64,000 nucleotides of DNA. Origin: Triticum aestivum (taxonomy: Eukaryota > Streptophyta > Magnoliopsida > Poales > Poaceae). Where the stretch lies: NCBI RefSeq assembly GCF_018294505.1, contig NC_057813.1:319695191-319759190 (forward strand), given 5' to 3'. This document shows, one piece after another, positions 24,160 to 33,117 of the stretch. How positions within the stretch are numbered: the stretch's first letter is position 1; every line of letters begins with the position of its first letter. The notes below the pieces were generated by a model. The model was not told where the DNA came from. It saw only the letters and a list, made by a program, of their open reading frames with translations, and did no database searches. The position numbers and the translations under genes were made by a program.

Positions 24160-25656
24160 AAGATCCTCGGCTAACTCCTTCATTAACTCTCCGGTCATGA
24201 GTGTGTCGACATGGCTCTTGCGGCTCAACACATCAGCTACTACGTTAGACTTTCCGGGGTGATAATGCAATCTCATATCATAATCCTTGATGAGCTCCAA
24301 CCATCTCCTTTGCCTGAGATTCAACTCCTTTTGCGTGAAAATGTACTTCAAACTCTTGTGATCCGTGTACACTTCACAATGGTTTCCGATGAGAAAATGT
24401 CTCCATGTATTCAATGCATGCACTACGGCTGCTAACTCCAAATCATGCGTAGCATAATTCAACTCATGAGGCTTAAGCTGTCCTGAGGCATATGAAACAA
24501 CTCTTCCTTCCTGCATAAGCACTGCTCCAAGTCCTCGATGAGAAGCATCGCAATACACTTCATAATCCTTGCACTAATTTGGTAGGATCAACACTGGTGA
24601 TGTAACCAAACGTTTCTTCAACTCCTGGAAACTAGCCTCACATTCCTCAGTCCATTTGAACTTGGTGTCCTTCTTCAACAACTTTATCATGGGCTTTGCA
24701 ATCTTTGAGAAATTCTTAATGAACCTCCGGTAGTATCCTGCGAGTCCAAGAAAAATCCGGATCTCTCCAACTATTGTTGGGGCTTCCCAATTTGTCACTA
24801 TGACAACTTTGGTGAGGTCTGCTGCTATTCCTTCTCCGGATATAACATGTCCGAGGAATCCAACTTCCTTCAACCAAAACTCACATTTGCTGAACTTGGC
24901 GTATAACTGATGTTCTCTGAGCTTCCCAAGTACCAAACGCAAATGCTCCTTATGCTCCTCTTCATTCTTTGAGTAGACCAAAATATCATCAATGAATACC
25001 ACGACGAACTTATCCAGAAACTCCATAAACACCTTGTTCATCATGTTCATGAAATAGGCAGGTGCGTTAGTCAAACCAAATGACATGATGGTATACTCAT
25101 ATAGCCCGTACCTTGTGGTAAAAGCCGTCTTAGGTATATCCTGCTCTCGAATCTTTAACTGGTGGTATCCTAATCACAGATCGATCTTGGAAAATACCTT
25201 AGCTCCTTGCAGTTGGTCAAACAAATCATTGATCATCGGCAGAGGGTACTTGTTCTTGATTGTCACTTCATTCTATCCTCGATAATCGACAACCATCCTC
25301 AATGATCCATCCTTCTTCTCCACTAGAAGCACTGGCGATCCCCAAGGTGAAGAACTTGGGCGAATGTAGTCTTTATCCAGTAACTCCTTAATCTGCTTCT
25401 TAATTTCCTCCAAATCTTTTGCGGGCATCCTGTACGGCCTCTTAGATATTGGTCCCGTGCCTGGCAAAAGCTCAATCAAAAACTCAATATCTCTATCCGG
25501 TGGCATGCCTGGCAACTCCTCTGGAAATACTTCGGGAAAATCATTCACCACTGGTACTTCCTCCTGTACAACTCCTGATAAGGAATTTACTTGAGTCCTC
25601 TTCGGCACATGCCGGGATACATACTTGATCCTTCTTCCTTCTGGCATGGTAAGCAA
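24160..25656 (-). pseudogene. E2 reverse transcriptase-RNase H with in-frame stops
   Basis: RT begins near [17 protein letters not shown], with [12 protein letters not shown], the [11 protein letters not shown] motif and the catalytic FIDDILVYS at about 24970-24995. RNase H follows with [13 protein letters not shown] and [11 protein letters not shown] and ends near [12 protein letters not shown]. The frame is the same as gag and integrase. It is broken by TAG at 25273, TGA at 25174 (probably CGA, Arg, before) and TAG at 24574. Catalytic residues remain, so decay is by stop substitutions and not by loss of the core. Confidence 0.9.
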
Positions 25657-26040
25657 AATCGACTTACTGGCGCATACAATGTTCCCTCCCTACTTCGATA
25701 ACCAATCCATGCCTAATATCACATACAGTCCTTGTGATTCCAATACAATTAGGTCTGAGGGAAACACATAGTTACCAATCCTTAATGGTAACCCTTCACA
25801 CCATAGACTAGCCATATACTCTGCTCTTGGCGAGGTTACTAACATGGGTGACCTAAGGGCTTGGGTTGGCAGTTTATACTTATCCACAAATCCCCTTGAT
25901 ATGTATGAATGCGATGCACTAGTATCAAAAAGAATGATCGCAGTAAATGACTTAACCAAAAACTTACCTATTACTGCATCTGGCTGGGCTTCAACCTCCT
26001 CCACGCTAACGTGGTTCACCTGTCCTTCGCTGAAAGGGTT
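25657..26040 (-). pseudogene. E2 aspartic protease, active site altered
   Basis: The retroviral-type protease motif reads FDTSASHSYIS (about 25905-25940), with Ser where DTGAS is expected, so the enzyme is probably dead. The end of the domain (LGMDWLSK) is followed by TAG at 25690-25692, in frame with downstream RT. Confidence 0.85.
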
Positions 26041-27015
26041 AGGCTTCTTCCCAGAGCTTCCATTGCCATTTCCATTCTTTGCTTCAGGACATTTAGTGGC
26101 ATAATGTCCAACCTTCTGGCATTTGTAACGGGTGATGTGGCTCAAATCCCTTTTGGCTGGTGTTGAGGGGTTGGTACGGTTCTGGCCGTTGCTTCCTCCA
26201 TTCTCGTTACCATTCTTGGGGCCACTATGGTTATGCGAACTACCTCCTCCATGGGTATGCTGAAAATGTCCTCCTGAGTTCGGGGTAAAACGAGGCTTCT
26301 GCTGAGCTCCAGAATTGCACTTCCCTTGTCCATACTTCCTCTTACGGTTGTCAATCTGCTGCTGCTTCCCTTCAATCATGAGAGCTCTATCTACCAACTC
26401 CTGGTAGTTGTTGAAGGTTGCTACCATCAACTGCATGCTCAGCTCATCATTTAGTCATTCCAGAAACTTCTCCTGCTTAGCTGCATTTGTAGCAACGTCA
26501 TCTGGGGCATAACGTGCTAGCTTACTAAAGCCATCCACATACTGACCAACATTATGTCCTCCTTGGTGCAAATTGCAAAACTCACGCTTCTTCATGGCCA
26601 TAGCTCCTGCTGAAACATGGGCAGTACGGAAAGCCTGTTGAAACTGATCCCACGTGACAGTGTCAATAGGATAAGTGGCTGTGAAATTCTCCCACCATGA
26701 TGCTGCGGGTCCATCAAGCTGATGTGCGGCAAAGTGCACCTTCTCCGCATCCGTGCATCCTGCAGTGGTCAACTCCCTTCCCATCTTGCAGAGCCAATCA
26801 TCTGCAACTATCGGCTCGGTGCTACTGAAGAACACCAGCGGATTCAGCCTCAAGAAACAGGCTAAGTGATCAACAGGTGGTGGTGGTGGGTTGTTGTTGT
26901 TGTTATTCCCCTGATTCTGATTCTGGACTAACATCTGCATTAATGCGTTCTGCTGCTGGATCAACTGGGTGAGCTCCGGTGGGAAAGCAAATCCATTGAC
27001 ACGTCTCAGAGGCAT
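26041..27015 (-). pseudogene. gag: E2 gag with capsid and zinc knuckle
   Basis: From ATG at 27015 there is a Gln/Asn/Pro-rich head, then the capsid domain with DDWLCKMGRELTTAG and GPAASWWENF, typical of plant Ty3/gypsy Gag. A TGA at 26455 interrupts the frame in FLE-LNDELS. The nucleic-acid-binding knuckle (about 26085-26135) reads RYKCQKVGHYATKC: the first Cys of the CCHC pattern is Arg. Gag would form the particle; this copy could not. Confidence 0.9.
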
Positions 27016-27215
27016 CTGAGGGTTTAGAAAAGATGAGAATATAGAACAGAATGAGGTCTATAGAAAAAAAGACTACCCATATGCACATGAGACAAATGCA
27101 ATCAATATCACTTCAATCAATTCAACAAGGGCATACAACGGTCTAACTATCGTTACAAAAGTGCTCGGACTATACTATATACATGAGGAAATACTACTAC
27201 TGTTATGGTGGTCGA
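27016..27215 (-). other. E2 spacer between ORF0 and gag
   Basis: About 200 bp with no coding signal, AT-rich on the side nearest gag. Confidence 0.6.
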
Positions 27216-27950
27216 CTAGAAAAATTGATCGGTCGAAGACTCCATGACATCTGCTCCAGCTTCATCAACAAAGTCATCATCGCTATCGTCTAGGTCTAAG
27301 TTGGTGTCGTCGATGATGATGTAGTTCTCCGGGCAAGTGCAATCATCGTCTTCTCCTCCAGTCGCGGGGAATCCCATAAATACTTTTAGATTCTTCTTTA
27401 GATCATCATTCTTCACGAGTGTCGTCATTTCCTCCTCATATCCATCGCATGTAGACTTGAGTTCTTCTTCCAGCTCCATGATCTTGGTCATAGCCTTCTT
27501 CAAATCTATCATGCCTGCGCACATCTGGTTCTCTTGGCGACGAATGTGCTGGTTTAACTCCTGGATGAAAGCCGCTATTGATCTATCCTTCCTGGTGCTG
27601 ATCATCTCCCATTGCTCATCTCAGCGCTCACAAATCTGGTAGATAGTATCCTTGAGATCCTTGTGGTAAACTTCTTCAATGCGTCCCACGGTGATGTGGG
27701 CTGCCATGCTCTTTCCTAGACTCCAGGTTGGTGCATCAAAGGAAAACTCTATGGGCTCAGTGACGGGCATGAATGTCCTTCCTGGAACTTGAACTTGAAT
27801 CATCCAACGCTCCTCTTCTGGTAAAGTGGCGATGTAGGTCCTGGTGAAGCTTGGTACTCCGATGTTTAGGTATCTAGTGACTTCCTTCAAGTGGCGTCCA
27901 AAGGGTGTATCTTCATCCGGTTGCGTGAACTTGTTCCTTGCATCCGCCAT
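27216..27950 (-). pseudogene. E2 extra ORF0 upstream of gag, function unknown
   Basis: One minus-strand frame of ~245 codons starts at ATG 27950 and ends at 27216, interrupted once by TGA at 27621-27623 (text YQICER-stop-DEQWEM). The N-terminal half is globular-looking with WMIQVQVPGRTF and IEFSFDAPTWSLGK. The second half is helix-rich (LNQHIRRQENQM, MELEEELKST), probably a coiled coil, and the end is strongly acidic (DDTNLDLDDSDDDF). It lies between the primer site and gag, where standard Ty3/gypsy elements have no gene. I cannot assign a function. The single TGA fits a CGA to TGA change. Confidence 0.7.
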
Positions 27951-28043
27951 CCTAAAAGAGTAGAAAAGATGAGGAGTCAGAAATGAGAAGAGAGAAGTGA
28001 TCTAGGGCTTTAGCTTAGTGGTCGTGTCCTATAGTCAGTGTGT

Positions 28044-28055
28044 GCTCTGATACCA
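28044..28055 (-). other. E2 primer-binding site, tRNA-Met
   Basis: Minus-strand TGGTATCAGAGC, a perfect initiator tRNA-Met site, lies three bases inside the LTR end. It fixes the direction of E2. Confidence 0.9.
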
Positions 28056-28058
28056 TCT

Positions 28059-30335
28059 TGTAGCGACCAGACCTCAAACAGTCCGATCTCTGTGCATTAG
28101 TGTCATCCCTGAATCGGTAATGCTGACACGCACAGTACTTGAAGGATTTATAACAGAGTAGCAATCACACACATATTACATCGAATGTCTCAAAAGAGAA
28201 GTTATTACAATAAATATGGCTTAAGGCCATCTAATAACGATAACAACGGAAGGCTTGGAAGATAAGCGAGTCCATCAACTCCAACGGTATCACTGAGTAT
28301 AAGATCACGACCTAAGGCACCTTACTCGTGATTTGAAAAGTCTGCAACATGAACGTTGCAGCCCGAAAACGGGTCAGCACAAGGAATATGCTGGCAATGT
28401 AACACATAGAGAGTAATGAACAGAATAAGGATATCACTACATGCATATATGGCTGGTGGAAAGCTCTATGGTTACAGTTTTGCATAAAGCCAATTTTTAC
28501 CTACAACAAAGTAATAAATTTTATTTAACTATCATGGTGGTTGTTAAACATTGAGAAGGTTCCTCCAACTCAATCCCAATTAAGCATCATCATTAACCCA
28601 ACAAAATTAAATTAAGTAACATGATGAGATTCACATGATAATCCAACTACTAGATACTCAAAACGTCCATAACCGGGGACACGGGTAACCATGATTAGTT
28701 TATACACTCTGCAGAGGTCTGCACACTTTTCCCCGCAAGACTTGATCTCCTCCGCTTGATTTCTCGCACTACACGGTGTTTGAGAAACGGATGACCGAGA
28801 CACAGTCTTTCTGAAGCATTAACTCTTTACTCTGGGTAGACAATACCAACCTACATCCCCTACATCTGCTAGTCTACCACTGAAAGAGGTCACACAACAT
28901 ACTCAACTATGCTAGAGCCCATAGTAGCTTGCAGCTGCACACGGAAGTTTCTAGCATGAATAATCTCATGATCCCTTTGAGTCTGGGTGGCGGTCCATAG
29001 GAGAATCACACGGTACCCTGGGATTTCCAAAAAATACAGGCAACACTGGGTTCCCCAGGTGCCTCAATTTACCCAGATGTGAATTTAAGTTTCCACCTTA
29101 AGTAAACCATTAAATAAAAATCTCACATCTGTCATGGATACACTCACCCAATCCACGTCTACTAGCATAGCATAGCAATATAAGCAAGCGTAGAAGTAAC
29201 TCCCAAAGGTTTGATAAATAAACAGGTAATCGGTACTACCTCATCTACTTCCCAATACCCACTTATTAATCAGATCCTAATCATGTAATTATTTGAAGAT
29301 TGATCTAATGCAATAAAATTGGGTAGTAAAGAGGTATGATCAAAGTGTTACTTGCCTTGCTGATGATCCGTGAAACCTACAGACTCGAAGTAGCAAGCGG
29401 CACACTCCGGGTACCCTATTGCAAAAAAACAAGCATACAATAAGCACTCATCTAATGCACAGGTAAAACTCAAATAAAAGATCTAACCAGGAGGTTCAAC
29501 TTAAGAACTCTGGTTTGCAAAAAGAATCAAATCAAACGAAGCAACAAAACTCAAACGACGAAAGAAACAGGCTTCGTTTCACTAATCTGGACCTAAGTCA
29601 AATTTTGCAGTAGCAAAAACTTATTTGAGTTGGTTAAACGGAAAGAGGGTTTCGAGACGAAACTCTAGGTGCTTGAATCGCGTGATTCCGATAAACGAGT
29701 GAAAAGTTATACTAGAACAAAAATCAGATCAGAAATCGCGATCAGAAATAATCGCGGAAAATCCGAGAAAAAGAAAAACGGACGAAGAGGCTAACGAACG
29801 GACGTTCGCTGTCTGCGGCTGAACAACGTACGGACGAATGTCCATTAAATAAACTAAACCGGAAAAAAATAAAACCGATCTAATAATAAAAAAACAACCG
29901 CAGTTTTTTTAGAAAAAACCGGGCGGTTAACCGGCGAAAACCGGCGGCAGATCCGGTGACTACCTCCGGCGGCGACGGACTCCGGCGAGGGCGGCGGCGG
30001 TCAGTGGCGATGGCGGGCGGCATCCGACGGGTGGCGGCGGTCGGCGGCGACGGCGGCGGCTGGGGTGGCAGCGGGGCTAGGGTTTGGGCGCGGGTGGGCT
30101 GGGGTGGGCTCGGGGGCGCTATTTAAAGGTGGCCGGCCAGGGGAGTCCTGGCCGAATATGGACCGGGGTCGGTTCGCGTTTGTTTTTTGAAAAAATAATT
30201 TCGCGCAGAAAAATAATTAAAAGAAATACTAAACGGTCTGCAAAAATCCTAGAAATTCTATGGGCTATATACCACTTGAAAATACAAAGATGATCTAATG
30301 TATAACATTCCAAATTGAAAATATGGGATGTTACA
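28059..30335 (-). repeat. E2 5' LTR (right), 2,277 bp, with deletion and filler
   Basis: Homologous to 20046-22609. Between 30255 and 30282 a ~360-bp segment present in the left LTR is missing and is replaced by a short filler that copies flanking DNA. A TATA-like box lies at 30120-30127 (minus). The GC-rich CGG stretch (29935-30075) is longer than in the left copy. Confidence 0.9.
30258..30278 (+). repeat. 21-bp filler copied from 30343-30363
   Basis: The 21 bases are identical to 30343-30363 in the adjacent E1' sequence, 85 bp away. They sit at the deletion point of the right E2 LTR and have no counterpart in the left LTR. Confidence 0.85.
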
Positions 30336-30714
30336 CACATGGCTATGGGCTATATACCACTTGTTCCTTCATGCCCATACTATCATGTTCACTTTGCATG
30401 TTATACCTCTTTACATGATTTTGCCATGCAATTGTGACCCTTGCTTGCATCTACCCATGATTCACCATTATGCTAATTCTATGTGTATTTGCATGCTTGG
30501 TGGAGATACTTGTAGCTATTACCATGATTTATTTGTGCCCCATGCTATTGATGCTTGTTGTGTTGGTAGAGTCATGATGCCCCATTGCTATTTACATATG
30601 GCCTCTCGCCAATACATTCATGCCATTCTACTCATATCTTGCTTTCAGGCTTGTGATATGTGATGTGCATTATTCATGCCCACTATTTGCACACATGACA
30701 TGCTTGCCATTATT
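30336..30714 (+). pseudogene. E1' interior fragment, left half, split by E3
   Basis: It aligns with 17020-17320 of the Cys/His/Met-rich frame of E1 (for example LPCNCDPC, GGDT and SCFQACDM). The frame is kept except for TGA at 30661. It ends at the E3 insertion point with TTATT and resumes at 51769. Confidence 0.8.
30710..30714. other. Target-site duplication of E3, left copy
   Basis: TTATT, identical to 51769-51773 on the other side of E3. Confidence 0.9.
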
Positions 30715-31511
30715 TGATAGAGGCAAAGGTGTCCCGTCTTTTGATGAGATGATGGATATCGCTTTGGTGGAAGTTGAATTTGACGATCCGACTACGAACA
30801 TGCGAGGACGTCGCGCCTTAGCAATCGCTAAACCAACTCCTAGAGGTTATTGACCATGCCAGAGCACCCACGTCGGAGCACGATCAACCTAACCACGAGG
30901 GTCTGTTTTCTGCAAGCAAATGAAGAACAAGCAAGAAACTGAGATTGCAATCTGGATATTGCGAATATAAGATGAAAGCTTTATTGATCAAGGTGGGGTT
31001 TTGTGACGCCTTTCTCTGGTCGTTGAACACAAACGAAGTACGCGAAGTTGCAACTATGGCGAACTTTAATCTAAACAAAACCCTAAGTCTAAACGACGCC
31101 CTAAGGGCTGTATATATGGAGGAAGAAGGTGGAATTTTGTGGCTCTTGAGGGAGGGGTCCGAAACCAACCGTAACTCTTGTTTCCCCACACATACGGACT
31201 CTAAAAATAGCCTATAATCAAGTATTTCGAAATTACATGGGCCTAGCCCAATAATAAGGTGACGCCACCTAGAATACCCTCTGGACAAAAATTATGAAGT
31301 AGCATCTTGTATATTTCGTCCAAGGCTTCATGCACTCATTATGGTGGCTTCCCCGTCCTGAAATCCTCACTTGTAACTCCCGTTCCTATTCCCCTTGTGC
31401 ATGCCATCATCTCCATGCTTGTTCTTGCTCCAATGTTCATCCTTCTCAAAGCTAGGCCCTTCATTTGTAAGCAAAACAAATGTATCCAATTTAGGCAACA
31501 TCATATCCTCA
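30715..31511 (-). repeat. E3 3' LTR, outer part (left of E4)
   Basis: It starts TGATAGAGGC and matches 50855 onward. On the minus strand TATA-like sequence lies near 31110. It stops at CCTCA where E4 is inserted and continues at 44909. Confidence 0.9.
31507..31511. other. Target-site duplication of E4, left copy
   Basis: CCTCA, identical to 44904-44908 across E4. Confidence 0.95.
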
Positions 31512-32490
31512 TGTCGGGGAAACTGATCCACGAACACCTATGGGGCCGGCGGACCGAGCCCCTTTCGGTTCGGCGGGGGGTGGAGATCGCACGAAGAGCG
31601 GATCGAGGCGAAGCACACGAGCAGTTTACCCAGCTTCGGAGCTCTTCGGAGAGATAACACTCCTACTGCTGCTTGTCTAGTTGTATTATCTGGTGTTCTT
31701 GCTCTCGAGCGAGAGTGTGTGATGTTTCCTGTGCTACGAATGAATCGAAGCCGATTGTCTGAGGCTCCGAACCCAACCCCCTCTACGTTGCGCATGGGCC
31801 TCCTTTTATACGCTAAAGGGGTCACCGACAGGTGGCAACGCAGAGGAGGGTAAAAACGTAAAAAGTGAGGTAGTTGGTACAGTTGCTTGTACAGTGCACC
31901 CTACCTAACCCTGACGGCAGGGGACAAGGGCATTAAATGCCCGTCTGAGTCGCCCGAACAGTGCAGAAAAGGACTGTTAGGGGCGCCACCGTCCACCACG
32001 ATGGCGATCTTGTCAGCTTCGCATGCCACTGCGCACGGCTGGCTGCACAGCCTCTCGCCACGCGTGCCCGGAGAGGCCCCCAGAGCGACACATTGGTGGA
32101 TGCGCTGGAGCGTGGGCACAGAGTGGCCGCCTGCCGCGGCAAGCGCCTTGCCGCTGTTGTTATCTTGCCGGGTCCAGAAGCTCGTCGCTCACCGGGCCCC
32201 GGGGTACCTTGTTTAGCCTTCCCGGCAAGCTCCTCTTGCCAGGGCCTTGCTGCCTTAGCGGAGCGCGTGGCGCGTCGCGGCAAGTTCCTTGGAGCGCCTT
32301 GGTTGGCCTTCCCGGCAAGCTCCTCTTGCCGGGGTCTTGTCTCCTTAGCTTAAATACTTTGTTCTTGGATGGCTCCAAGGGAACCTTGGGGGATCTTGGC
32401 GTTCGCCCGGCAAGCCTTTGCCGCGGGGTGCTGCAACTGCCCGTGCACAAGTTCGGGGTACTAGGGTACCCCTATTCTAGTACACCGACA
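31512..32490 (-). repeat. E4 3' LTR (left), 979 bp
   Basis: It matches 43925-44903 over its whole length without indels. Minus-strand TATAAAAG lies at 31803-31810. The inner part holds several repeats of a CGGCAAG/CTTGCCG word. Confidence 0.95.
31803..31810 (-). promoter_or_regulatory. TATA box of E4 left LTR
   Basis: Minus-strand TATAAAAG, also in the right LTR near 44217. Confidence 0.7.
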
Positions 32491-32500
32491 GGAGCCCCCA
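32491..32500 (-). other. E4 polypurine tract
   Basis: Minus-strand TGGGGGCTCC lies directly before the 3' LTR start TGTCGG, in the expected place, though it is less pure than usual. Confidence 0.6.
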
Positions 32501-32699
32501 GGCCTGGGCCAGACACGGTGCGGAGCGCTGTTGGGCCAGGCCCAAGACAGGGCACGGGCACACGCGGGCTGGGCCACGCCAAATCTTGTTCCGTATCCAC
32601 CGCACTCTCCCATAACGGCACGCGTTGAATGCGGCATCGTGGGAGAGATTGTGGGTGGTTGTTTATTTGGAAGGCCGAAACGTCCGCCCCGTCCCTCTT

Positions 32700-32705
32700 T
32701 ATAAG
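32700..32705 (+). promoter_or_regulatory. TATA box of the E4 antisense gene
   Basis: TATAAG in CTCTTTATAAGTAGAGG on the plus strand. No ATG lies between here and the gap at 32800, so the start codon of the gene probably lies within the gap. About 200 bp separate this box from the end of the LTR. Confidence 0.6.
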
Positions 32706-32799
32706 TAGAGGAAACAGGAGCAGTTCGTTCCCCCTCGCTGGTTGCTGCTACTCCTTCTTCACAAACTCCGCCGCTCCGCCCTTCTTCTCGAAGCCGAGA

Positions 32800-33117
32800 N
32801 NNNNNNNNNNNNNNNNNNNNNNNNNNNNNNNNNNNNNNNNNNNNNNNNNNNNNNNNNNNNNNNNNNNNNNNNNNNNNNNNNNNNNNNNNNNNNNNNNNNN
32901 NNNNNNNNNNNNNNNNNNNNNNNNNNNNNNNNNNNNNNNNNNNNNNNNNNNNNNNNNNNNNNNNNNNNNNNNNNNNNNNNNNNNNNNNNNNNNNNNNNNN
33001 NNNNNNNNNNNNNNNNNNNNNNNNNNNNNNNNNNNNNNNNNNNNNNNNNNNNNNNNNNNNNNNNNNNNNNNNNNNNNNNNNNNNNNNNNNNNNNNNNNNN
33101 NNNNNNNNNNNNNNNNN
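32800..33117. other. Assembly gap of 318 N
   Basis: All N. It hides the presumed start codon and N-terminal coding region of the plus-strand gene of E4. Confidence 1.

Larger units (their letters stand above)
20046..30335 (-). mobile_element. E2: Tekay-like chromovirus, decayed
   Basis: E2 runs on the minus strand. The right-hand LTR (28059-30335) is its 5' LTR, followed by a tRNA-Met primer site, ORF0, gag, protease, RT, RNase H, integrase, a chromodomain, the purine tract and the 3' LTR (20046-22609). LTR ends read TGTAACATCCC...CTACA on the minus strand. The left end shows CG for TG. Flanks CCAAA and CACAT do not match, so no target duplication remains. Left-flank and right-flank host sequences are both E1-family but not contiguous, implying a later deletion or recombination. 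Chromodomain and RT features favour the Tekay/Del lineage. Confidence 0.9.

Noticed and set aside
32629..32799. ATG at 32629 as the start of the E4 antisense gene
   Set aside because: It lies upstream of the TATA box at 32700, so it would not be in the transcript.
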